A stretch of DNA of 64,000 bases from Methylobacterium nodulans ORS 2060 (GCF_000022085.1 NC_011894.1:4827001-4891000); one strand, 5' to 3'. Positions 8,547 through 18,713 are shown, counted from the stretch's first letter. Numbers and translations: made by a program. Notes: generated by a model not told the origin, from the sequence alone.

Positions 8547-10754
8547 ATGCACGCCTCCTCCACCACGCGCCGCCCGCCGCGGGCCGGCGGCGCCGAAGCG
8601 CCCCGCGATGCCCTCGCGGGGACGATCGAGCGCGTCACCTTCCACAGTCCCGAGAGTGGATTCTGCGTCCTGAAGGTGAAGGCACGCGGGCGGCGCGACC
8701 TCGTGCCGGTCGTCGGCCACGCACCCACCGTCGCGGCGGGCGAGTGGATCACCGCGACGGGGGCCTGGGTCAGCGACCGGACGCACGGATTGCAATTCCG
8801 TGCCGACACCCTCGCCTGCACGCCGCCGACCGGCGCGGAGGGGATCGAGCGCTATCTCGCCTCCGGTCAGATGCGCGGCATCGGGCCGGAGATGGCCAAG
8901 CGGATCGTGAGGGCCTTCGGGGCCGACACCTTCACGGTCATCGAGGCGGCGCCCGAGCGGCTCACCGAGGTTTCGGGCATCGGGCCGGTGCGGGCCGCCC
9001 GGCTCGTCGCCGCCTGGGCCGAGCACCGGGTCGTGCGCGAGATCATGATCTTCCTCCACGCGCATGGCGTCGGCACGGCGCGGGCGGTGCGGATCTACAA
9101 GACCTACGGGGCGGAGGCGGTCGCGGTGATGACCGAGGACCCCTACCGCCTCGCCCGCGACGTGCGCGGCATCGGCTTTCGCACCGCGGATGCCATCGCG
9201 ACGAAGCTCGGCCTGCCGCCGACCGCCCCCGCCCGGCTCCGGGCCGGCATCGCCTATGCGCTGCAGGCGGCGATGGATGACGGCCATTGCGCCCTGCCGG
9301 TGCCCGACCTCGTCACGCGGGCGGCCGATCTGCTCGGGGTCGATCCCGCTCTCACCCGCACGGCGCTCGTCGAGGAGATCGGCGGCGAATCGGTGGTGGC
9401 GGACACGATCGGGGGCGAGACCCACATCTTCCTGCGCGGGCTCCACGGGGCGGAGCGCGCCATCGCCGAGCGGCTGGCTGCCCTCGCGACCGCGCCGCTG
9501 CCCTGGGGCGAGATCGCCGTCGACCCGGCCCTGGCCGCGGTCGAGGCCGAGACGGGGCGGGTGCTCTCGCCCTCGCAGCGGGAGGCGGCCCGCACCGTAA
9601 TGGAAGCCAAGGTCGCGGTGATCACCGGCGGGCCGGGCGTCGGCAAGACCAGCACCCTCGATGCCCTGCTGCGGGTGCTCGCCACCGTCCGGGCCCGCGT
9701 GCTGCTCGCCGCGCCGACCGGGCGGGCCGCGAAGCGCATGAGCGAGCAGACCGGCCGCCCGGCCAAGACCCTGCACCGCCTGCTGGAGGTCGATCCGGCC
9801 CGGGGTGGCTTCCAGCGCGGGGAGCAGAACCCCCTCGACTGCGACCTCCTCGTCGTCGACGAAGCCTCGATGATCGACGTGCCGCTGATGAATGCGCTCA
9901 CCCGCGCGCTGCCGCGGCACGCCGCGCTCTGGCTCGTCGGCGATGTCGATCAGCTGCCCTCGGTCGGGCCGGGCCAGGTGCTTGCCGACGTCATCGCCTC
10001 GGGCCGGATCGCCGTGGCGCGCCTCACCGAGGTCTTCCGGCAGGCGGCGGAGAGCCGGATCATCGTCAACGCCCACCGCATCAAGGCCGGACGGATGCCG
10101 GAGGGCAGCCCGGATCCCTCCGGCGACTTCTTCCTGGTCGAGATCGAGGATCCGGAGGTCGGCGCGGAGCGGCTGGTGGAGATCGTTACGGCGCGCATCC
10201 CCCGCCGCTTCGGCCTCGATCCCGTGCGGGACGTGCAGGTGCTCTGCCCGATGACCCGCGGCGCCCTCGGCAGCCGCCACCTCAACCACGCGCTCCAGCA
10301 GGTGCTGAATCCCGCCCCGGCTCACTCCGTCGAGCGCTTCGGCTGGCGCTTCGCGCCGGGCGACCGGGTGATGGTGGTGCAGAACGACTACGACCGCGAG
10401 GTCTTCAACGGCGATCTCGGCGTGGTGCTGCGGATCGATCCGGAGGAGGGGAATCTGATCGCGGGCTTCGACGGCCGCGAGGTCGCCTATCCGTTCGACG
10501 AGCTCGACGTGCTGACCCCCGCCTATGCCATCACCATCCACAAGTCGCAGGGCTCGGAATACCCGGCGGTGGTGATCCCGGTGGCGCTCCAGCATTACAC
10601 GATGCTCGCCCGCAACCTCCTCTATACGGGGGTGACGCGCGGCAAGCGGCTGGTGGTGCTGGTGGCGCAGAGGCGGGCGGTGGCGATCGCGGTGCGGGGC
10701 GGCGCCATGCGGCCGCGATTCACGAAGCTGCGGGAGTGGCTCGCGCAAGCCTGA
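8547..10754 (+). CDS. recD2: RecD2-type SF1B ATP-dependent DNA helicase
   Basis: 735 residues from the ATG at 8547. RecD2 proteins are 5'-3' helicases acting outside RecBCD, in repair and replication restart. Order of parts: N-terminal OB-like region (IERVTFHSPESGFCVLKV, an opening typical of the family), tandem helix-hairpin-helix (GIGPEMAKRI, GIGPVRAARL), Walker A GGPGVGKTS with Lys367, the TGRAAKRM motif, Walker B VVDEASMID, GDVDQLPSVGPG, and the C-terminal UvrD-like motif TIHKSQGSEYP. It converges on the DUF2244 gene. Promoter not evident; it may be read through from the small gene upstream. Confidence 0.92.
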   Translation: MHASSTTRRPPRAGGAEAPRDALAGTIERVTFHSPESGFCVLKVKARGRRDLVPVVGHAPTVAAGEWITATGAWVSDRTHGLQFRADTLACTPPTGAEGIERYLASGQMRGIGPEMAKRIVRAFGADTFTVIEAAPERLTEVSGIGPVRAARLVAAWAEHRVVREIMIFLHAHGVGTARAVRIYKTYGAEAVAVMTEDPYRLARDVRGIGFRTADAIATKLGLPPTAPARLRAGIAYALQAAMDDGHCALPVPDLVTRAADLLGVDPALTRTALVEEIGGESVVADTIGGETHIFLRGLHGAERAIAERLAALATAPLPWGEIAVDPALAAVEAETGRVLSPSQREAARTVMEAKVAVITGGPGVGKTSTLDALLRVLATVRARVLLAAPTGRAAKRMSEQTGRPAKTLHRLLEVDPARGGFQRGEQNPLDCDLLVVDEASMIDVPLMNALTRALPRHAALWLVGDVDQLPSVGPGQVLADVIASGRIAVARLTEVFRQAAESRIIVNAHRIKAGRMPEGSPDPSGDFFLVEIEDPEVGAERLVEIVTARIPRRFGLDPVRDVQVLCPMTRGALGSRHLNHALQQVLNPAPAHSVERFGWRFAPGDRVMVVQNDYDREVFNGDLGVVLRIDPEEGNLIAGFDGREVAYPFDELDVLTPAYAITIHKSQGSEYPAVVIPVALQHYTMLARNLLYTGVTRGKRLVVLVAQRRAVAIAVRGGAMRPRFTKLREWLAQA

Positions 10755-10781
10755 TCCGGTCTCCGAACCACCGAACCCGGA

Positions 10782-11318
10782 TCAGAACCCCTTCTTCACC
10801 TCCGCCAGGGCCCGGGACAGGCCCTCCGCGATGGTCTCGCGCTCCGGCGGGGAGGCGTCGCGGGCCACCAGAACCCGCCGGCCGCGCGAGACGATCGCCA
10901 GCGATTGCAGCCCGTACTCGTCGTCCTCCACTTTCTGGATCCGGCTCCAGAGCGGGTTGAAGCGCCACTCCGACCGCTCGCCGCGATGGCTCACGCGGGC
11001 GAGCAGGATCTCGATCTGGCTGACCACCACCTCCTCGAAGGAGCGGCCCCGCCGCATGCTGACGCTGAGCGCGAACCAGAGGGCGACCATGTCGAGGCCG
11101 AAGAAGCCGGCGATCGGCCAGAAGCCCTGACGCAGGAAGACGAGGCTCGTCACCAGCGAGACGAGGCAGCAGGCGGCCATGACGATCTGGAAGCCGGTGC
11201 GGCCGAGCGAGCAATGCGGCCGGATCACCGCCGCGAAGACCGGACGCTCGATCGCGTCGGGATCGCGCCCGTCAGGGTGGTGCGTCAGGCGTCCGTCCTG
11301 TGCCTTGTCGCTCTCCAT
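10782..11318 (-). CDS. DUF2244 domain integral membrane protein
   Basis: 178 residues. Two closely spaced hydrophobic segments (about residues 42-62 and 66-88, around LVSLVTSLVFLRQ and GLDMVALWFAL) are followed by a cytosolic beta-rich domain with RSEWRFNPLWSRI. This is the DUF2244 pattern, a family with no established function in alphaproteobacteria. It is divergent from nth; the two start codons are only 20 bp apart (11318 and 11339), so both promoters must overlap the other gene's 5' end. DUF2244 and nth are often neighbours in this group. Confidence 0.85.
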   Translation of the reverse strand: MESDKAQDGRLTHHPDGRDPDAIERPVFAAVIRPHCSLGRTGFQIVMAACCLVSLVTSLVFLRQGFWPIAGFFGLDMVALWFALSVSMRRGRSFEEVVVSQIEILLARVSHRGERSEWRFNPLWSRIQKVEDDEYGLQSLAIVSRGRRVLVARDASPPERETIAEGLSRALAEVKKGF

Positions 11319-11338
11319 ACAGACAATATAAGGCAGCC

Positions 11339-12085
11339 ATGATGCGACGAAAGCCGGCTGCTCCCTCGAAAGTGAAGACGAAAGCGGGAGCGGCGCTGGT
11401 CGCGCCCCTCACTGCGCCCGCGGTGCCGAAGACGCCCGAGCCGGTCGACGCGGCGACGCTGCGGGAGATCTTCGCTCGCTTGAGCGCCGCCAATCCGGCG
11501 CCGCGCTCGGATCTCCAATACGTCAATCCCTACACGCTGCTCGTCGCGGTAGTGCTGTCGGCTCAGGCGACGGACAAGGGCGTGAACCTCGCGACCCGCG
11601 ACCTCTTCGCGAAAGCCGACCATCCGGCCGCCATGCTGGCGCTCGGCGAGGAAGCGGTGCGCCAGCACATCCGCACCATCGGCCTCTTCAACACCAAGGC
11701 CAAGAACGTCATCGCGCTCTCGCAAATCCTGGTCGAGCGGCATGGCGGCGAGGTGCCGCGGCGGCGCGAGGAGCTTGAGGTGCTGCCCGGCGTCGGCCGC
11801 AAGACCGCGAGCGTGGTGCTCAACGTTGCCTTCGGCGAGCCGACCATCGCGGTCGACACCCACATCTTCCGGGTCTCGAACCGCATCCCGCTCGCGCCCG
11901 GGCCCACGACCGACAAGGTGCAGGAAGGGCTCGAGGCGATCGTGCCGGAACCCTACCGGCACAACGCCCATCACTGGCTGATCCTGCACGGGCGCTACGT
12001 CTGCAAGGCCCGTAAGCCCGAATGCTGGCGCTGCGTGATCGCGGATCTGTGCCGCTATCCGGACAAGACGCCGGCGCCGGTTTGA
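11339..12085 (+). CDS. nth: Endonuclease III
   Basis: Bifunctional DNA glycosylase/AP lyase that removes oxidised pyrimidines in base excision repair. 248 residues from the ATG at 11339, with a lineage-typical basic N-terminal tail of about 50 residues. The helix-hairpin-helix LPGVGRKTA carries catalytic Lys155, and VDTHIFRVSNR carries Asp173; the 18-residue spacing equals that of K120/D138 in the E. coli enzyme. The C-terminal [4Fe-4S] cluster motif C-x6-C-x2-C-x5-C is complete (CKARKPECWRCVIADLC). A second ATG three bases on is an equal start candidate. Confidence 0.97.
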   Translation: MMRRKPAAPSKVKTKAGAALVAPLTAPAVPKTPEPVDAATLREIFARLSAANPAPRSDLQYVNPYTLLVAVVLSAQATDKGVNLATRDLFAKADHPAAMLALGEEAVRQHIRTIGLFNTKAKNVIALSQILVERHGGEVPRRREELEVLPGVGRKTASVVLNVAFGEPTIAVDTHIFRVSNRIPLAPGPTTDKVQEGLEAIVPEPYRHNAHHWLILHGRYVCKARKPECWRCVIADLCRYPDKTPAPV

Positions 12086-12126
12086 GACCGAAGGCCCGAT
12101 GCGTCAGCATCTTGGGCCGTCGGTCT
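12085..12126. repeat. 42-bp palindrome directly at the nth stop codon, family B copy 1
   Basis: Arms AGACCGAAGGCCC and GGGCCGTCGGTCT flank the core GATGCGTCAGCATC. Its first base overlaps the nth stop codon. The same layout (GGCCC ... CGTCAGC or GCTGACG ... GGGCC) recurs at 18716, 25334 and 40892, three of the four beginning within about 40 bp of a 3' gene end. It could act as a bidirectional terminator or RNA-stabilising hairpin, but it lacks a T-run. Confidence 0.75.
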
Positions 12127-12145
12127 AAATAGAACCTGACCTGCG

Positions 12146-12301
12146 TGGCAGCCCCACCGGCCCTCATGCTGAGGTGCAGCCGTAGGCTGCCTCGAAGCAC
12201 CCCGGACCGATGATCCCAGCCACCGGAGCCTTGGACCTGCGTTCCGGGGTGCTTCGAGGCTGCTACGCAGCACCTCAGCATGAGGGCCGGTGGGGCTGCC
12301 A
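12146..12301. repeat. 156-bp near-perfect inverted repeat, family D
   Basis: Left arm from TGGCAGCCCCACCGGCC through CTCATGCTGAGG to CTCGAAGCACCCCGG (12146-12211) is matched by its complement at 12243-12301, leaving a central spacer of about 30 bp. Parts of the same module, CTCAGCATGAGG, recur singly at about 4914, 7936 and 25258. No coding potential. A full transcript would form a hairpin with arms of about 60 bp. The whole gap 12086-12373 between nth and pdeM consists of this and the preceding palindrome. Confidence 0.8.
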
Positions 12302-12373
12302 TCCGGGGGCCTTGCGGCCGGTTTCATCCCTCAGGGTTGGTGAAGCCTGTGGCAAACTCAACCGAAAGTTGTA

Positions 12374-13087
12374 TCACTCCCGCGCCAGCATCGCCCGCCC
12401 GATCGCGAACAGCCGACCGTCCCCCAGGAGATGCGCGGTCAGGCCGTCGGGGAAGAGCGCGTCGAAGGCGGGGCTGCGCACGTTCAGGCCGCCCGCATAG
12501 GCGCCGAAGGCCGGCATCACGAGGCGGCGCCCGTCCGTCACGAAGCAGCGGCGGCGCACGGCGCGCCCCCGCATGGCGACCTTGCCGACCGGATGCAGGT
12601 GGCCGGCGACCTCCCCCGGGGCGGCATCCGCCGCGGGCTCGTGCCGGAGCGTCAATCCACCGATCCGGAGCGTGTCGGCGAAGCGCCCGCCGACGCCGTC
12701 CTGCACGGCGCGGTCGTGATTGCCGTTGATCCAGACCCAGTCGCATCCCGCCTGCAGGGCGGCGATCAGCGCGTGGTCGCCCGGATCCATCCGCCCCGGC
12801 CCGCCCGCATCGTGAAAGGAATCCCCGAGCGCCACGACGCAGGCCGGGTCGAAGCGCGCCACCACCTCGTGCAGGGCGGCGAGCGTCTCGCGGGTGTCGT
12901 AGGGCGGCAGGAACTGGCCCGAGCGGGCCGCGAAGGACGAGCCCTTCTCCAGGTGCAGGTCCGACACTACCAGGGTGCGATGGGCCTCAATCCAGAGGAC
13001 GCCGCTCAGATCGAGGGTGAGGGCTTCGCCGGCGAGGATCAGGGCAGGGGTTTTCCGGGTCTTCTCGAGCTTCAGGGCCGGCGTCAC
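12374..13087 (-). CDS. pdeM: Ligase-associated DNA damage response endonuclease PdeM
   Basis: 237 residues, GTG start at 13085-13087. A calcineurin-like metallophosphoesterase with the full motif set: SDLHLEKG (D-x-H), GDSFHD (GD), GNHD, and GHLHP near the end. PdeM is described as one of four linked genes with an ATP-dependent ligase, an Lhr-like helicase and an exonuclease in a DNA damage response cluster. Here only the helicase is adjacent, 48 bp upstream on the same strand. Assignment is by motif and by that partnership. Confidence 0.88.
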   Translation of the reverse strand: MTPALKLEKTRKTPALILAGEALTLDLSGVLWIEAHRTLVVSDLHLEKGSSFAARSGQFLPPYDTRETLAALHEVVARFDPACVVALGDSFHDAGGPGRMDPGDHALIAALQAGCDWVWINGNHDRAVQDGVGGRFADTLRIGGLTLRHEPAADAAPGEVAGHLHPVGKVAMRGRAVRRRCFVTDGRRLVMPAFGAYAGGLNVRSPAFDALFPDGLTAHLLGDGRLFAIGRAMLARE

Positions 13088-13135
13088 GGTGTCTTCGTCC
13101 TCGGGAGCCCGGGCGCGCTGGCTCGTGTGATCAGG

Positions 13136-15676
13136 TCAGGCAAGCGCTTCGTCGAGCAAAGCCGCCTCGGCCTCGGCCAGAATCTCGTCGGCCCCCTCGC
13201 CGTAGACCCGCTCACGCCCGATCTCGAGCATGACGTTCACGGAGAGCGGCGAAACGCGGTCGAGCGCCTTGTGGATGATTCGCCCCTGAATGCGCGACAG
13301 CATCATGCCGAGGCGGCGCACGTCGAGGAGTCCGGTTGCCGCATCCTGGCGCGCCGCCCGCAGCAGCAGGTGGCCGGGCTCGTGCTTGCGCAGCACGTCG
13401 TAGATCAGGTCGGTCGAGATCGTGACCTGACGCCCGGTCTTGCGCTGGCCGGGATGGCGGCGCTCGATCAGCCCGGCGATCACCGCGCATTGCCGGAAGG
13501 TGCGCTTCATCATCGCGGATTCATCGAGCCAGGCTTCGAGGTCGTCGCCCAGCATGTCCTCGGCGAAGAGGCGGTCGAGGAAGCCCGGCTCGCGCCCGAT
13601 CCGCTCGGCGACGTCCCGGCTGCCGAAGATCGCGAGCCCGTAATCGTTCGCCGCAAAGCCCAGGGGGCGTAAAGCCGCCCGCTCCAGGCGGCGGGTCAGC
13701 AGCATGCCGAGCGTCTGGTGGGCGAGACGCCCCTCGAAGGGAAAGCAGGTCAGATAGTGGCGGTTGCCGCGCGGAAAGGTCTCGACCAGGAGATCGCGCG
13801 GGCCCGGCAGGATCGAGCGGCGGCGCTGCTGCAGCAGGTAATCGGTCACCTGCGCGGGCAGGCGGTCCCACTCGAAGGGATCGGCGATCAGCTCCCGGAC
13901 GCGGGCGGCCAGGAAGGTCGAGAGCGGGAATTTCGCGCCGGCATAGCTCGGGATCGCCGGATCAGTGCCGGCGGGGCCGCGGGTGACCAGGGCCTCGTCC
14001 TCGTGCAGCCCCTCGAAGCGCAGCACCTCGCCGGCGAACAGGAAGGTGTCCCCAACCGTGAGCGTCTCGGCGAAATCCTCCTCGATCTCGCCGAGGATCC
14101 GCCCGCCCGCGGGCAGGATCATGCCCGGCTTCCCCCGCACGCCGCGGGCGAGGCGCACCTTCACGGTCGTCGCCTCGATGATGGTGCCGACATTCATCCG
14201 GTATTGCTGCGCGGTGCGCGCGTCGCGCACCCGCCAGAGCCCGTCCGGCCCGCGCAGGATCTTGGCGAAGCGCTCGTAGGCGCGCAGGGAATACCCGCCG
14301 GTCGCGACGAAATCGACGACCTGCTCGAAATCCTCATAGGCGAGGTCCGCGTAGGGGGCGGCCGACCGCACCTCCTCGTAGAGGTCCGGGGCGGCGAAGG
14401 CCCCGGCGCAGGCCATCCCGAGCACATGCTGGGCGAGCACGTCCGGCGCCCCGATGCGGGGGTCGGGGGTGTCCTGGGCGGCCTCCTCGACGGCGTCGAG
14501 GGCGGCGCGGCATTCCAGGATCTCGAACCGGTTCGCCGGGACCAGATAGGCCTTCGACGGCTCGTCCATGCGGTGGTTGGCGCGGCCGATGCGCTGCATG
14601 ATCCGGCTCGCCCCCTTGGGCGCCCCGACATTCACCACGAGGTCGACGTCGCCCCAGTCGATGCCGAGATCCAGGGTGGCGGTGCAGACCACCGCCCGCA
14701 GGCGGCCCTCCGCCATCGCCGCCTCGACCCGCCGGCGCTGCGTCGCGTCGAGCGAGCCATGGTGGAGCGCGATCGGCAGCACATCCTCGTTGAGCTTCCA
14801 CAGCTCCTGGAAGGTGTACTCGGCCTGAAGCCGCGTGTTGACGAAGACGAGCACCATCCGGTGCCGGCGGATGAGGTCGTAGATGGCCGGCATCGCCAGC
14901 GAGGCCGTGTGGCCGGCGAGCGGCAGATGGCGCGTCGCCTCCAGCAGGCGCAGGTCCGGCTTCGCCCCGCCCGAGACCACGATGAGATCGGCGCTGCGCG
15001 GCTCCGGCGCCTGCGGGACGAGGTAGCGCCGGAGCGCGTCCGGCTCGCGCACGGTCGCGGAGAGGCCCGTGGCGGCAAGCCCGGGGGCGAGCCGGTGCAG
15101 CCGGGCGAGGCCGAGCGCGAGGAGGTCGCCGCGCTTCGAGGTGACGAGGGCATGGAGTTCGTCGAGCACCACCCGCCTGAGGCCGGCGAAAAAAACCTCC
15201 GCCTCGCGGTGGGCGATCAGGAGCGCGAGCTGCTCAGGGGTGGTGAGCAGGATGTCGGGCGGCTGCGCGATCTGGCGGCTGCGCTTGTGGGCCGGCGTGT
15301 CGCCCGTGCGGGTCTCGATGCGAAGCCCGAGGCCCATCTCGGCCACCGGCGCTTCGAGGTTGCGGGCGATGTCGACGGCGAGCGCCTTCAGGGGCGAGAC
15401 GTAAAGGGTGTGCAGGCCGCGCCGCGCCGCGGCCTCGCGGCCGGCGAGGTCGACGAGGGTCGGCAGGAAGCCCGCCAGCGTCTTGCCGGCCCCGGTCGGG
15501 GCGACGAGGAGGGCGGAGCGGCCCGCCTGCGCGGCGCCAAGCAGCGCGAGCTGGTGCGGCCGCGGGGTCCAGCCGCGCGAGGCGAACCAGTCGGCGAAGG
15601 CGGCCGGGAGCGCATCCGGATCCCGCACGGGCGAGAGGGCCTCGCGCCCCGCCGGAACCGCGCTGCGGCGGCTCAC
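13136..15676 (-). CDS. Ligase-associated DNA damage response DEXH-box helicase (Lhr-like)
   Basis: 846 residues from a GTG at 15674-15676. SF2 helicase of the Lhr family: WTPRPHQ Q-motif-like segment, Walker [10 protein letters not shown], motif II LDELHA in place of DEXH, SATVR (motif III), [13 protein letters not shown] and motif [11 protein letters not shown]. The second half holds the winged-helix and Lhr-core regions. Its start overlaps the hrcA stop (GTGA), so it is translationally coupled to the heat-shock repressor gene. With pdeM downstream this is half of the known four-gene ligase-associated repair cluster; neither ligase nor exonuclease is nearby. Confidence 0.9.
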   Translation of the reverse strand: MSRRSAVPAGREALSPVRDPDALPAAFADWFASRGWTPRPHQLALLGAAQAGRSALLVAPTGAGKTLAGFLPTLVDLAGREAAARRGLHTLYVSPLKALAVDIARNLEAPVAEMGLGLRIETRTGDTPAHKRSRQIAQPPDILLTTPEQLALLIAHREAEVFFAGLRRVVLDELHALVTSKRGDLLALGLARLHRLAPGLAATGLSATVREPDALRRYLVPQAPEPRSADLIVVSGGAKPDLRLLEATRHLPLAGHTASLAMPAIYDLIRRHRMVLVFVNTRLQAEYTFQELWKLNEDVLPIALHHGSLDATQRRRVEAAMAEGRLRAVVCTATLDLGIDWGDVDLVVNVGAPKGASRIMQRIGRANHRMDEPSKAYLVPANRFEILECRAALDAVEEAAQDTPDPRIGAPDVLAQHVLGMACAGAFAAPDLYEEVRSAAPYADLAYEDFEQVVDFVATGGYSLRAYERFAKILRGPDGLWRVRDARTAQQYRMNVGTIIEATTVKVRLARGVRGKPGMILPAGGRILGEIEEDFAETLTVGDTFLFAGEVLRFEGLHEDEALVTRGPAGTDPAIPSYAGAKFPLSTFLAARVRELIADPFEWDRLPAQVTDYLLQQRRRSILPGPRDLLVETFPRGNRHYLTCFPFEGRLAHQTLGMLLTRRLERAALRPLGFAANDYGLAIFGSRDVAERIGREPGFLDRLFAEDMLGDDLEAWLDESAMMKRTFRQCAVIAGLIERRHPGQRKTGRQVTISTDLIYDVLRKHEPGHLLLRAARQDAATGLLDVRRLGMMLSRIQGRIIHKALDRVSPLSVNVMLEIGRERVYGEGADEILAEAEAALLDEALA

Positions 15677-16776
15677 ACCCGCCCGTTCTCCAGCATCCGG
15701 GACATCACCCGGGCGGTGAAATCGACCATCGGCACGATGCGGGCGTAGTTGAGCCGGGTCGGCCCGATCACGCCGACGACGCCGACGATCTTCTGGCGCC
15801 CGTCATGGAAGGGCGCGGCGATCATCGAGGATCCGGAGAGCGAGAAGAGCTTGTTCTCGGAGCCGATGAAGATGCGCACGCCTTCGCCCCCCTCGGCCCG
15901 GGTGAGGAGGTCGATGACGTCCTTCTGGCTCTCGAGATCGCTGAACAGGAGGCGGATCCGCTCCAGATCCTCCGCGGCGCGCAGATCCTCCAGGAGATTC
16001 GCCTGCCCGCGCACGATGAGATGGCGCTCCTCGCTCGGACCGACCGAGCGGGCGAGCCCCGCATCGACCAGCCGCTCGGTGAGCGCGTCGAGTTCCCGCT
16101 TCATCGCCTCCCGGCTGGCTTCGATCTCGGCGCGCACTTCCCCGAGCGTCCGGCCGCGGATGCGGGCGTTGAGGAAGTTGGAGGCTTCCTGCAGGGCGCC
16201 CGCCGGCAGCCCGGGGGGCAGGTCGACGAGGCGGTTCTCGACCGATCCGTCCTCCGAGACCAGCACCACGAGGGCCCGGCCCGGATCGAGCCGCACGAAC
16301 TCGACATGGCGCAGATTGGCGTTCTGCTTCGTCGTCACGACGACGCCGGCCCCGCGGGAGATGCCGGACAGCATCACGGAGGCTTCCGTCAGGGCGGTCT
16401 CGAAGGTGTGGCGGGAGGCGGCAGCGCGCATCTGCGCCTCGATCCGCCCCTGCTCCTCCTGGCCGACATCCCCGAGTTCGAGCAGCGCGTCGACGAAGAA
16501 GCGCAGGCCCGTCTCCGTGGGCAGGCGGCCGGCGCTGGTATGGGGGGCGTAGATCAGCCCGGCCTGTTCCAGATCCGCCATCACGTTGCGCACCGAGGCC
16601 GGCGACAGCGTCATGGGCAGGATGCGGGCGAGATTGCGGGACCCGACCGGCTCGCCCGTGGCGAGGTAGCTCTCGACGATCTGGCGGAAGATCTCGCGCG
16701 AGCGCTCGTTCAACTCGGCGAGGCTGCGAGCCTGGCCGGGCCCGGCCGGCAGAGGGGGGAGATCGCGCGTGTTCAT
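15673..16776 (-). CDS. hrcA: Heat-inducible transcription repressor HrcA
   Basis: 367 residues from the ATG at 16774-16776; a TTG one codon upstream is less likely. HrcA represses groESL and dnaK operons at CIRCE elements and needs GroEL to fold. The N-terminal winged helix ([21 protein letters not shown], then [14 protein letters not shown] and the [18 protein letters not shown] wing) is intact, followed by the GAF-like domain. No CIRCE sequence is visible within the window. In relatives grpE often follows; here the downstream partner is the Lhr-like helicase. It is divergent from a His-rich peptide and rph. Confidence 0.95.
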   Translation of the reverse strand: MNTRDLPPLPAGPGQARSLAELNERSREIFRQIVESYLATGEPVGSRNLARILPMTLSPASVRNVMADLEQAGLIYAPHTSAGRLPTETGLRFFVDALLELGDVGQEEQGRIEAQMRAAASRHTFETALTEASVMLSGISRGAGVVVTTKQNANLRHVEFVRLDPGRALVVLVSEDGSVENRLVDLPPGLPAGALQEASNFLNARIRGRTLGEVRAEIEASREAMKRELDALTERLVDAGLARSVGPSEERHLIVRGQANLLEDLRAAEDLERIRLLFSDLESQKDVIDLLTRAEGGEGVRIFIGSENKLFSLSGSSMIAAPFHDGRQKIVGVVGVIGPTRLNYARIVPMVDFTARVMSRMLENGRV

Positions 16777-16956
16777 CAACCACTTGGAACGACTGACGTC
16801 TTAATGTGAGGCTGGCGCGGCGCGCGCGCAAGCGTGGGAGCCCGCGCTCCGTCGCCGCTCCGTCAGTTGCCGTTCAGCCGCGCGACCCCATCCTTCTCCT
16901 CCCGGCCTTGGGACAGGCATGCCCCGGGTCGGCAGGAGGAAACCTCGGAGGCCATC

Positions 16957-17244
16957 ATGCTGACATCCCGCATCGCGATCCGCGGCCGACATCTCACCGC
17001 CGCCGCAGCCTTCGTCGTCGCCGGTCTCGCCGGCGCGGGCAGCAGCGCCCAGGCGGCTCCCTTCGCGCCGGCGCCCGCAGTGGCGGCATCCGTCGATTCC
17101 GGCATCGTCCAGATCCGCCACGGGCGCGGGCACGGGCGCGGGCACCATTACGGCTGGCGCCGCCACCATCATCACCATTGGCGGCCCTACCACCACCGCC
17201 GCCACCACTACCGCCATCATCATCGCCGCCACTGGCGCTACTAA
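16957..17244 (+). CDS. Small secreted histidine/arginine-rich peptide
   Basis: 95 residues from the ATG at 16957, with GGAG at 16947-16950. A signal peptide ends at SAQAA (about residue 34). The mature part ends in roughly 45 residues dominated by His, Arg, Tyr and Trp, including HHHHHW and many H-H-R repeats. Low-complexity secreted peptides of this sort are common in Methylobacterium-like genomes and could bind metal; that is inference. It is transcribed divergently from hrcA and lies upstream of rph. GC-rich composition matches its neighbours. Confidence 0.75.
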   Translation: MLTSRIAIRGRHLTAAAAFVVAGLAGAGSSAQAAPFAPAPAVAASVDSGIVQIRHGRGHGRGHHYGWRRHHHHHWRPYHHRRHHYRHHHRRHWRY

Positions 17245-17355
17245 CCCGGCGCATGTTTCCGGCCCGGAGACCGGCATGGTCTCCGGGCTCCCCGCTTGCC
17301 GCCCGGCGCGCCAGCGCCTATGAGCGCGACCCCGTGCCGATCGAAGGAGAGCCCC

Positions 17356-18069
17356 ATGCGTCCGTCCAAGCGTGCGCCGGAGGAATTGCGCAAGGTCACG
17401 CTGGAGCGGGGCGTCGCGCGCTACGCCGAGGGCTCCTGCCTCGTCACCTTCGGCGAGACCCGGGTGCTGTGCACCGCCTCGCTGGAGGAACGCGGCCCGT
17501 CCTGGCTGCGCGGCTCCGGCAAGGGCTGGATCACCGCCGAATACGCCATGCTCCCGCGCGCGACCCATGAGCGCAACCGGCGCGAGGTCAATGCGGGCAA
17601 GCCCTCGGGCCGCACGCAGGAGATCCAGCGGCTGATCGGCCGCTCGCTGCGCGCGGTGGTGAACCTGCCCGCCATCGGCGAGCGCCAGATCGTGATCGAC
17701 TGCGACGTGCTGCAGGCCGATGGCGGCACCCGCACCGCCTCGATCACGGGCGCCTGGGTGGCCCTGCACGAGTGCTTCACCTGGATGCGCAGCCGCTCGA
17801 TCATCTCGGTCGATCCGATGCGCGACCACGTGGCCGCCGTGTCCTGCGGCATCCACAAGGGCACGCCGATCCTCGACCTCGACTATGCGGAGGATTCCGC
17901 CGCCGAGACCGATGCGAACTTCGTCATCACGGGCTCGGGCGGCATCGTGGAGGTGCAGGGAACCGCCGAGGTCACGCCCTTCTCGGAGGAGGAGTTCCTG
18001 GGCCTGCTGCGGCTCGCCAAGAGCGGCGTCGCCCAGCTCGTCGCCCTGCAGAAGCAGGCCGTGGGCTAG
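17356..18069 (+). CDS. rph: Ribonuclease PH
   Basis: Phosphorolytic 3'-5' exoribonuclease that trims tRNA 3' ends. 237 residues from the ATG at 17356, preceded by GAAGGAGA. Opening [13 protein letters not shown] is typical, as are [21 protein letters not shown] and [16 protein letters not shown] in the catalytic core, [18 protein letters not shown] and a phosphate-binding C-terminal half with [11 protein letters not shown]. It is followed by rdgB after 7 bp, the standard alphaproteobacterial pair opposite hrcA. Confidence 0.97.
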   Translation: MRPSKRAPEELRKVTLERGVARYAEGSCLVTFGETRVLCTASLEERGPSWLRGSGKGWITAEYAMLPRATHERNRREVNAGKPSGRTQEIQRLIGRSLRAVVNLPAIGERQIVIDCDVLQADGGTRTASITGAWVALHECFTWMRSRSIISVDPMRDHVAAVSCGIHKGTPILDLDYAEDSAAETDANFVITGSGGIVEVQGTAEVTPFSEEEFLGLLRLAKSGVAQLVALQKQAVG

Positions 18070-18076
18070 ACGACCG

Positions 18077-18709
18077 ATGGCGCGCCTGCTCTCCGGACGG
18101 GTCGTGATCGCGACCCACAACAGCGGCAAGCTGAAGGAGATGCGCGAGCTGCTCGCGCCCTTCGGCGTCGAGGCGGTCTCGGCGGGTGAGCTCGACCTGC
18201 CCGAGCCCGTGGAAACCGGCACCATGTTCGCCGAGAATGCGGCGATCAAGGCGCGCAGCGCCGCCGCGGCGACGGGATTGCCGGCCTTCGCGGACGATTC
18301 GGGAATCTGCGTCGAGGCCCTCGACGGGGCGCCCGGCCTGTTCTCCGCCCGCTGGGCCGGCGGCTCGAAGGATTTCTCCGCCGCGATGGCCCGCATCGAA
18401 CGGGAGCTGGCGCAGCGCGGCGCGACGAACCGCCGGGCGCATTTCGTGTCGGCGCTCGTCGTCGCGTGGCCGGACGGACACGAGGAGCTGTTCGAGGGCC
18501 GCGTGTTCGGCGAGCTGGTCTGGCCGCCGCGCGGCACGCTCGGATTCGGCTACGATCCGATGTTCAAGCCCGACGAGAGCCCGCTCACCTTCGGGGAGCT
18601 CAGCTCGGAGGAAAAGCACGGGATCGACTGGGAGAACGGCCGCGCCCTGTCGCACAGGGCGCGCGCCTTCCTGAGCCTCGCGGCGTCCTGCCTGCGCCGC
18701 GAGGGTTGA
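18077..18709 (+). CDS. rdgB: RdgB/HAM1 non-canonical purine NTP pyrophosphatase
   Basis: 210 residues from the ATG at 18077. Hydrolyses ITP, dITP and XTP to the monophosphates, keeping deaminated purines out of nucleic acids. The family signatures are clear: [11 protein letters not shown] at the N-terminus, [14 protein letters not shown] with the catalytic aspartates, and [11 protein letters not shown]. Seven bases separate it from rph, implying one operon. It ends just before a block of nested palindromes. Confidence 0.96.
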   Translation: MARLLSGRVVIATHNSGKLKEMRELLAPFGVEAVSAGELDLPEPVETGTMFAENAAIKARSAAAATGLPAFADDSGICVEALDGAPGLFSARWAGGSKDFSAAMARIERELAQRGATNRRAHFVSALVVAWPDGHEELFEGRVFGELVWPPRGTLGFGYDPMFKPDESPLTFGELSSEEKHGIDWENGRALSHRARAFLSLAASCLRREG

Positions 18710-18713
18710 TCAT

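Noticed and set aside
8064..10748. 894-codon minus-strand open frame opposite recD2
   Set aside because: Low-complexity antisense frame; recD2 has all helicase motifs.
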